Part shown: in pieces, positions 58,814-64,000 of the stretch
How positions within the stretch are numbered: position 1 is the stretch's first letter
How the letters are laid out: each line of letters begins with the position of its first letter
NCBI GenBank assembly: GCA_015698045.1
Contig: BLAL01000183.1
Span: 372,001-436,000, forward strand
From: Rhizophagus clarus
Taxonomy: Eukaryota; Glomeromycota; Glomeromycetes; Glomerales; Glomeraceae
DNA: 64,000 nt
Direction: 5' to 3'
Program-made: the position numbers and the translations under genes
Notes under the pieces: model-generated
The model's database searches: none
The model's input: the letters and a program-made list of their open reading frames with translations, nothing else
What the model was told of the DNA's origin: nothing

Positions 58814-59444
58814 TTATAACCAAAAAAACACCATCATTAATTACATTTAATTATTATTTAATACTGACTACGGTGTTCAATTAAAATCCAATTAAGATCC
58901 AATTAAGATGTAACCGATTAGTATTATATATTAATTTATCAATTGCAAATTAGGTTACTTCTATACTAGTATGTTATGAATTACCACAGACTGTAATTAT
59001 CATACATGAAGGTGCAAACTGATTAGAGCATATCAATTTATCAATTACAAATTAGGCACTTCTGTACTGGCCATTGGAAAAATTTTTGGTCTACAGATTT
59101 GCGCAGTTCTGCAAAGTACATTTCTGCACTAATCTGAGGACATGCCGATGCGCGTCACAGAAAAATTTCGCATAATGTTAACTAATATCAATTAATTTAT
59201 TTCATTAAAAAAAAATATTTACAAGTACATTTACTAATCTACACTATTTTACTAAATGCACTAAACTAAAGTTCCCTTCCTTTCTTTCTTTCTTTACTTT
59301 TATACTGCAAAATCATGTTGTTAATGGTTTGGACATTGTTTCAGTTGGTTCGATTCCAACAAACAACTTTTAACTTCTTCGATCCAATAAAACGACAAAA
59401 TGCGAAAATACTATTACTCCTTACTTCAAAATTATGTTTCAGGA
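58814..59444. other. Non-coding spacer with a tRNA-T-arm-like hairpin
   Basis: No gene. At 59344-59360 GTTGG-TTCGATT-CCAAC is a perfect T-arm, and GTTGTT (59317-59322) can pair with AACAAC (59362-59367) around it, but the enclosed 51 nt are too short for a tRNA with D and anticodon arms. Two related lines, ATTAATTTATCAATTGCAAATTAGG at about 58930 and a variant at about 59030, form a diverged 100-bp duplication. Confidence 0.5.
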
Positions 59445-62400
59445 AGCTTCCAGAAATCTGTGAACCTACAAAATAAAAAATGAACATTAATTAAAATTTC
59501 GTTTTTAAAAAAAAACAAAAATAAAAAACTTATAATTTTCGAAGTAAATATCTTCGAAATTCAGTCCAGAAGGTATCCGAAAGCCGCAAATCTACAAAAA
59601 AAAAGAATCAAAACATTAATTAACGTTTCGTTAATAAAAACAAGAAAATTTTTTTTTATTTTCGGAATACCTGGTTTGTCTCAAAATGGGGTTCCAGCTA
59701 AAAACTAAAAATAAACGTTAATTAATGTTCGTTAAAACAAAAATAAAATAAAAAAAGTCATTTTGAAGCTTTATACCTTCGAAATACCCTGGTCTGCTTC
59801 GAATTGGAAGATCCAGACCTAAAAAAAAATAATACAAAATGAAACATCAGTAACGTTTCGTAAAATAATATAAAAAAAATAATTTCGAAATTTTTTACCT
59901 TCAAAATATTCTGGTTCACTTCGGATTAAAGTTCCTGAACTAAAATAAAATAAAAAAACGCATGTTAATTATGTTCGTTAAAGAAATATAAAATTTTTTC
60001 GAAACTATTATATTACCTTTATGATCTGCTGCGAAAGAGAGTCCAAACCTAAAAAAAAATAAAAAAAACGAACATTAGTAAAGTTCGTTAAATTTAAATA
60101 AAAAGTTAAAATATTTTGAAGATATCTATATTACCTTCGAATATCATGGCCCGCTGCGAGAGGGAGTTTCGGACCTAAAAAAAAAATAAAAAAACAAATA
60201 TTAGTAATGTTTGTTAAAATAAATAAGAAGTTAAAATTTTTCGAAGATATTATATTACCTTCGAATATCATGGTCCTCTGCGAAAGAGAGATCCGGACCT
60301 AAATAAAAATAAAAAAATGAACATTAGTAATGTTCATTAAAATAAATAAAGTTAAAATTTTTCGAAGATATTATATTACCTTCGAATATTATGGTCTGCT
60401 TCGAAAGTGAATTCCGGACCTAAAAAAAAAGAAATACGAAATGAAATATTAGTAACATTTCGTAAAATAATATAAAAAAAATAATTTCAAAGTTTTTTTT
60501 ACTTTCGAAATAACCCAATCCACTTCGAATTGGAGTTCCGGACCTAAAAAAAGAACCAAACGTTAGTTAACGTTTGTTGAAATAATAAAAAACTATTTTT
60601 TCGAAGCTTTATACCTTCGAAATACCGGTCCGCTTTGAATTAGAGTTCTGGACCTAAAAAAAGAACAAAACGAAACATTAGTAATGTTTCATAAAATAAA
60701 ATATAAAATAAAATTATTTCGAAGTTTTTTTTACCTTCGAAACAACTAGACTCGGTCCACTTCTTTCGGACCTAAAAAAATAAACGTTAGTTTAACGTTC
60801 GTTGAAACAAAAATAAATTAAGTTTTTTTTTTACCTTCAGTCTGCTTCAAGTTTCGGACCTAAAAAAAAATGTAAAATAAAACAAAATGTTAATTGGTTT
60901 CGTTTTGTAAAATATAAAAAAATGAATTTCGAAGATATTATTATACCTTCGAAATCCCGGTCCGCCTCTAAATTCTGGACCTAAAAAAAACAAAAAAAAA
61001 TGAACATTAGTAACGTTCGTTTAAATAAAACAAAAAAAAAATAAAATTTTGAAGATATTATACCTTTGAAATCCCGGTCCGCCTCTAAATTCTGGACCTA
61101 AAAAAAACAAAAAAAAAAAATGAACATTAGTAACGTTCATTTAAATAAAACAAAAAAAAATAAAATTTCATAGATTAATTATACCTTCGAAATACCGGTC
61201 CACCTCTAAAGAGTTTCAGACCTAAAAAATACAAAAAAATGAGCATTCATAACGTTCGTTTTAAATAAAACATAAAAAATAAAATAAAATTTTGAAGATA
61301 TTATATCTTCGAAATACCGGTCCGCCTCTAAAGAGTTCTGGACCTAAAAATATAAAAAAAAATGAACATTAGTAACGTTCGTCTAAATAAAACATGAAAA
61401 AAATAAAATTTCAAAGATATTATACTTTCAAAATACTGGTCCACCTCTAAAGAGTTCCGGACCTAAAAAATATAAAAAAAACAAACATTAGTAACGTTCG
61501 TTTAAATAAAACAAAAAAAAAATAAATTTCAAAGATATTATACCTTCGAAATACCGGTCCGCCTCTAAAGAGTTCTGGACCTAAAAAATGCAAAAAAAAC
61601 AAACATTAGTAATGTTCGTTTTAAATAAAACATAAAAAAAAAATAAATTTCAAAGATATTATACCTTCGAAATACCGGTCCGCCTCTAAAGAGTTCCGGA
61701 CCTAAAAATATAAAATAAACGAACATTAGTAACATTCGTTTAAATAAAACAAAAAAAAAATAAAAAATTTTGAAGATATTTTACCTTCGAAATATCATAG
61801 TCCGCCTCTAAAGAAGTTCTGGACCTAAAAAAGAGAGAAAACGAACGTTAGTTAATGTTTGTTAAAATTAAAGTAAAAAAAATTTTTTTTTTACTTAATG
61901 GTCCTCCTCGAAATGGAGTTCCGAATCTAAAAAAAAGAAGAAAAGTGAAACGTTACTAATATTTTGCTAAAATACAAAAAAAAAATGAATTTTTTTTTTA
62001 CTTAGTGTCTGCCTCGAAATAGAGTTCTGAACCTAAAAAAAAAAGAAAAAGAAATCGAACATTTGTTAACGTTCGCTAAGTAAAAATAAAACAACCAAAT
62101 ATTTTTTTTTCAAAGTTACCTTTGAAACGAAGTTTAAGGCCGCATGTTCGGTGTTCTGGACTACAAAAGTAATAAACAAAATTAAAAAAAAATCGAACGT
62201 TAATATTAATGTTCGTTAAATTAAAATAAAAAAAAGTTCGGAATTGTACTTTGGCTTCCGAACCTAAAAAAAATTAAAATCGAATGTTAATGTTAACGTT
62301 CGTTAAATTAAAATAAAAAAAAGTCCAGAGCTGTACTTTGGCTTCTGGACCTAAAAAAAATTAAAATCAAACATTAATGTTAACGTTCATTAAATTAAAA

Positions 62401-62900
62401 TAAAAAAAAATTCAGAGCTGTACTTTGGCTTCCGGAACCAAAAAAAATTAAAATCGAACGTTAATGTTAACGTTCGTTAAATTAAAATAAAAAAAAGTCC
62501 AGAGCTGTACTTTGGCTTCCGGACCTAAAAAAAATTAAAATCGAACGTTCATTAAATAATCATTTTTTTCGAAGGTAACCTTAGAAATGGTCTGGAACTC
62601 GTACCTTTAGTGTTCTGGACTTAGAAAGATAAAAATGAATGTTAATAAAGTTCGTTAAATAATTAATGAAAAAATATTTTTTGAAGTTTACCTTCGAAAT
62701 TGGTCAGAATTGTTAAGCCTTTGGCTCTTTGGACTTACAAAATATAAAACGAGCGTTAACTAATGCTCGTTAAAGTAAACTAATAAAAAAAAATTTTTTT
62801 TCGAAGGTTAACTTTAAAATTGAGTCCAGAACCCATACCTTTGGTGTTCTGGACCTACAAAAAAAAGGAAAACTGAGTGTTAGTCAATGCTCGTTAAATA
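59445..62900 (-). repeat. Array of about 31 exon-like units on the minus strand
   Basis: Read on the minus strand, each 85-125 bp unit has a T-rich tract ending TAG, a core that starts GTCCGGAAC or GTCCAGAAC and ends TTCGAAG, then GTA(T/A)AA and an A-rich spacer containing an inverted repeat AACGAAC...GTTCGTT. Example: core 61580-61544 (37 nt) between CTAAAAAA (plus strand) and TATTATAC. Units at 60950-61830 are most alike (core GTCC(G/A)GAACTCTTTAGAGG, then CGGACCGGTATTTCGAAG); those toward both ends diverge. There is no long open frame, and 37-nt cores would not keep frame from unit to unit. Confidence 0.85.
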
Positions 62901-63344
62901 ATAATATTTAAAAATACTTTTAATATCCAAAAGAACCAGCGAAAATAGGTAGAGAAAAGTTCTACAAAAAAAAACTTTTTTAATCTGATGTTCCTGCAAA
63001 GTTTCAAAGCTTAAAAAAAATTTCAATTTTTTTTTAATACCTTAACAGATTATTTCTTTAAATTAAAGAAGTTAAAAAAAATCATTTCTTTAAAAAGTAT
63101 TAAAAAAGATTATTTTTTAAAGCACTGTGAAAAAAAATTTAAGTGTTGAGACAAATAGGAAGTGCAAAGTTTGTTGAAATAAAAAAAAAAGTTCGTGTAA
63201 ATAAAAGAGAGAAATGTGAAGATCTCAAGATTTTTGTATGAAATGTTTTAAAATCTGCAATTTTAGAGATTATCAGAATTTTTATAAAAAAATCTTCAAA
63301 AAATAAAAATGCAGATTGTCAGCAGATCTGAACTAATATAATAT
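62901..63344. other. AT-rich spacer
   Basis: No gene or clear repeat between the unit array and the right-hand TGTACA repeats. Confidence 0.5.
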
Positions 63345-63776
63345 TCCCAATAATATTATATACATTCGGATAAATTCTATACAAATTCTGTACAAAATTA
63401 TATATTATATATATTTGGATAAATTCTATACAAATTCTGTACAAAATTATATATTATATATATTCAGATAAATTCTGTACAAATTCTGTACAAAATTATA
63501 TATTATATATATTCAGATAAATTCTGTACAAATTCTGTACAAAATTATATATTATATACATCCGGATAAAATTAAAATTCGGATAATTTCTGTACAAATT
63601 CCGTATAACAAATTCTGTACAAAATTAAATTCTGTACAAATTCAAACAAATTCCGTACAATTCTCTTAATAAATATATATAAAAGGTCATCATAAAGTAT
63701 AAACCACTACAAATTCCGTACAAATTCTGTACAAAGTTGTACAAAACCTGTACAAATAATGTACAATTACTTTTTA
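63345..63776. repeat. TGTACA-type tandem repeats at the right margin of the large insertion
   Basis: Four to five copies of a roughly 60-bp unit, GGATAAATTCTATACAAATT followed by CTGTACAAAATTATATATTA, then scattered GTACAAATTC(T/C)GTACAAATT motifs up to 63770. They mirror, in inverted orientation, the repeats at 50100-50690. Confidence 0.8.
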
Positions 63777-63786
63777 TAGGGCTGTT

Positions 63787-64000
63787 ATGCAAAATAAAGA
63801 TGAAAAGAATAAAACGAAGTTTACTATTGAAGAAAATAAGGAAGTTCCTATAGGAGAATTGGAGCAAAAGCAAATTGAATCTCTTACCAAAATTCTAGAT
63901 AAAAATAAAGATCTTTTTGCACGATCTATAGAAGAATTACAACAGACTCATTTAGGAGAGCATGTTATTATTACTGAAAATGTACATCCTATTAAGAAAA
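63787..64000 (+). CDS. Start of the pol reverse-transcriptase region of the LTR retroelement (fossil, cut by window end)
   Basis: An open frame beginning MQNKDEKNKTKFTIEE and including KILDKNKDLFARSIEELQQT and HVIITENVHPIKK, the linker that precedes the reverse-transcriptase domain in Ty3/gypsy pol (compare the general pattern of a short LF...L..T....H.I.T....PI segment). The catalytic YxDD lies beyond the window. It is separated from the protease frame by the large insertion. Confidence 0.7.
   Translation, partial: MQNKDEKNKTKFTIEENKEVPIGELEQKQIESLTKILDKNKDLFARSIEELQQTHLGEHVIITENVHPIKK

Larger units (their letters stand above)
50050..63776. mobile_element. Repeat-rich insertion of about 13.7 kb in the retroelement
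   Basis: Foreign DNA separates the protease frame from the reverse-transcriptase start. Both margins are built of TGTACA-centred repeats in opposite orientation: GTACAGGTTTTATACAGAAT at the left (50222-50690), and AAATTCTGTACAAATTCTGT at the right (63370-63760), whose complement resembles the left unit. The extreme ends may share GCCC..TAAAAA..ATTG (left near 50044, right near 63783 on the other strand), but a target duplication is not clear. Contents: the Plavaka-like transposon at 51824-58813 and the 31-unit array at 59445-62900. No transposase of its own was recognised, so it may be non-autonomous or a pile-up of several repeats. Confidence 0.45.
40048..64000 (+). mobile_element. Ty3/gypsy-like LTR retroelement (fossil), running off the window end
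   Basis: A broken LTR retroelement read on the + strand, with putative left LTR, a gag-like region with two CCHC zinc knuckles, a Nudix-aspartic protease reading frame and, at the far right, the beginning of the reverse-transcriptase region. It carries two large insertions (a hAT element at 41378-47627 and a repeat-rich insertion at about 50050-63776) plus a small number of coding breaks, so it is not functional as it stands. The right half, including RNase H, integrase and 3' LTR, lies beyond the window. Age: older than both insertions; its reading frames are still largely recognisable, so moderate. Confidence 0.75.

Overview
The window is eukaryotic, very AT-rich, and carries GT-AG introns of mostly 50-90 nt. 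It holds a lone dispersed 5S rRNA gene, a secreted Kex2-processed repeat pro-peptide gene and a large load of MULE, hAT, Plavaka-like, LINE and Ty3/gypsy elements. Together these point to an early-diverging fungus, most likely an arbuscular mycorrhizal fungus (Glomeromycotina, Rhizophagus-like). The lineage call is inference from gene and repeat style; no database was searched.

Layout. 0.9-5.7 kb: a decayed MULE transposase on the minus strand, split by a LINE-type retroposed copy (poly(A) tail, matching target duplication) that itself contains a small non-autonomous hAT element. 6.5-6.9 kb: an unusual cluster of hairpins with a constant loop and changing arms. 7.1-9.7 kb: a nine-exon unrecognised gene with a possible PD-(D/E)XK-like C-terminus. 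10.9 kb: a pogo-like MITE. 12.4-13.5 kb: a secreted repeat pro-peptide gene with promoter. 14.95-15.08 kb: 5S rRNA with Pol III terminator. 20.8-21.5 kb: a four-exon Myb (R2R3-type) gene on the minus strand. 21.5-33 kb: gene-poor AT-rich DNA. 33.1-33.7 kb: a Tc1/mariner-type non-autonomous element.

35.2-37.9 kb: an apparently intact hAT transposon with a perfect 8-bp target duplication, inserted in a tandem repeat whose units look like tiny exons between splice signals. 40.0 kb to the window end: a broken Ty3/gypsy-like LTR retroelement (fossil) whose pol region includes a Nudix domain next to the aspartic protease. It is interrupted by (a) a 6.25-kb hAT element with an unbroken 12-exon transposase and (b) a roughly 13.7-kb repeat-rich insertion. 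The latter contains a 7-kb Plavaka-like DNA transposon with divergent genes and a 3.4-kb minus-strand array of about 31 further exon-like repeat units.

How it works together. The clearest host genes are the Myb gene, the pro-peptide gene, the unrecognised nine-exon gene and the 5S gene; almost everything else is mobile DNA. Nesting gives relative ages: the MULE is older than the LINE, which is older than the small hAT; the retroelement is older than both the 6.25-kb hAT and the repeat-rich insertion, which is older than the Plavaka-like element. The two large hAT elements, with clean target duplications and open transposases, are the youngest-looking insertions.
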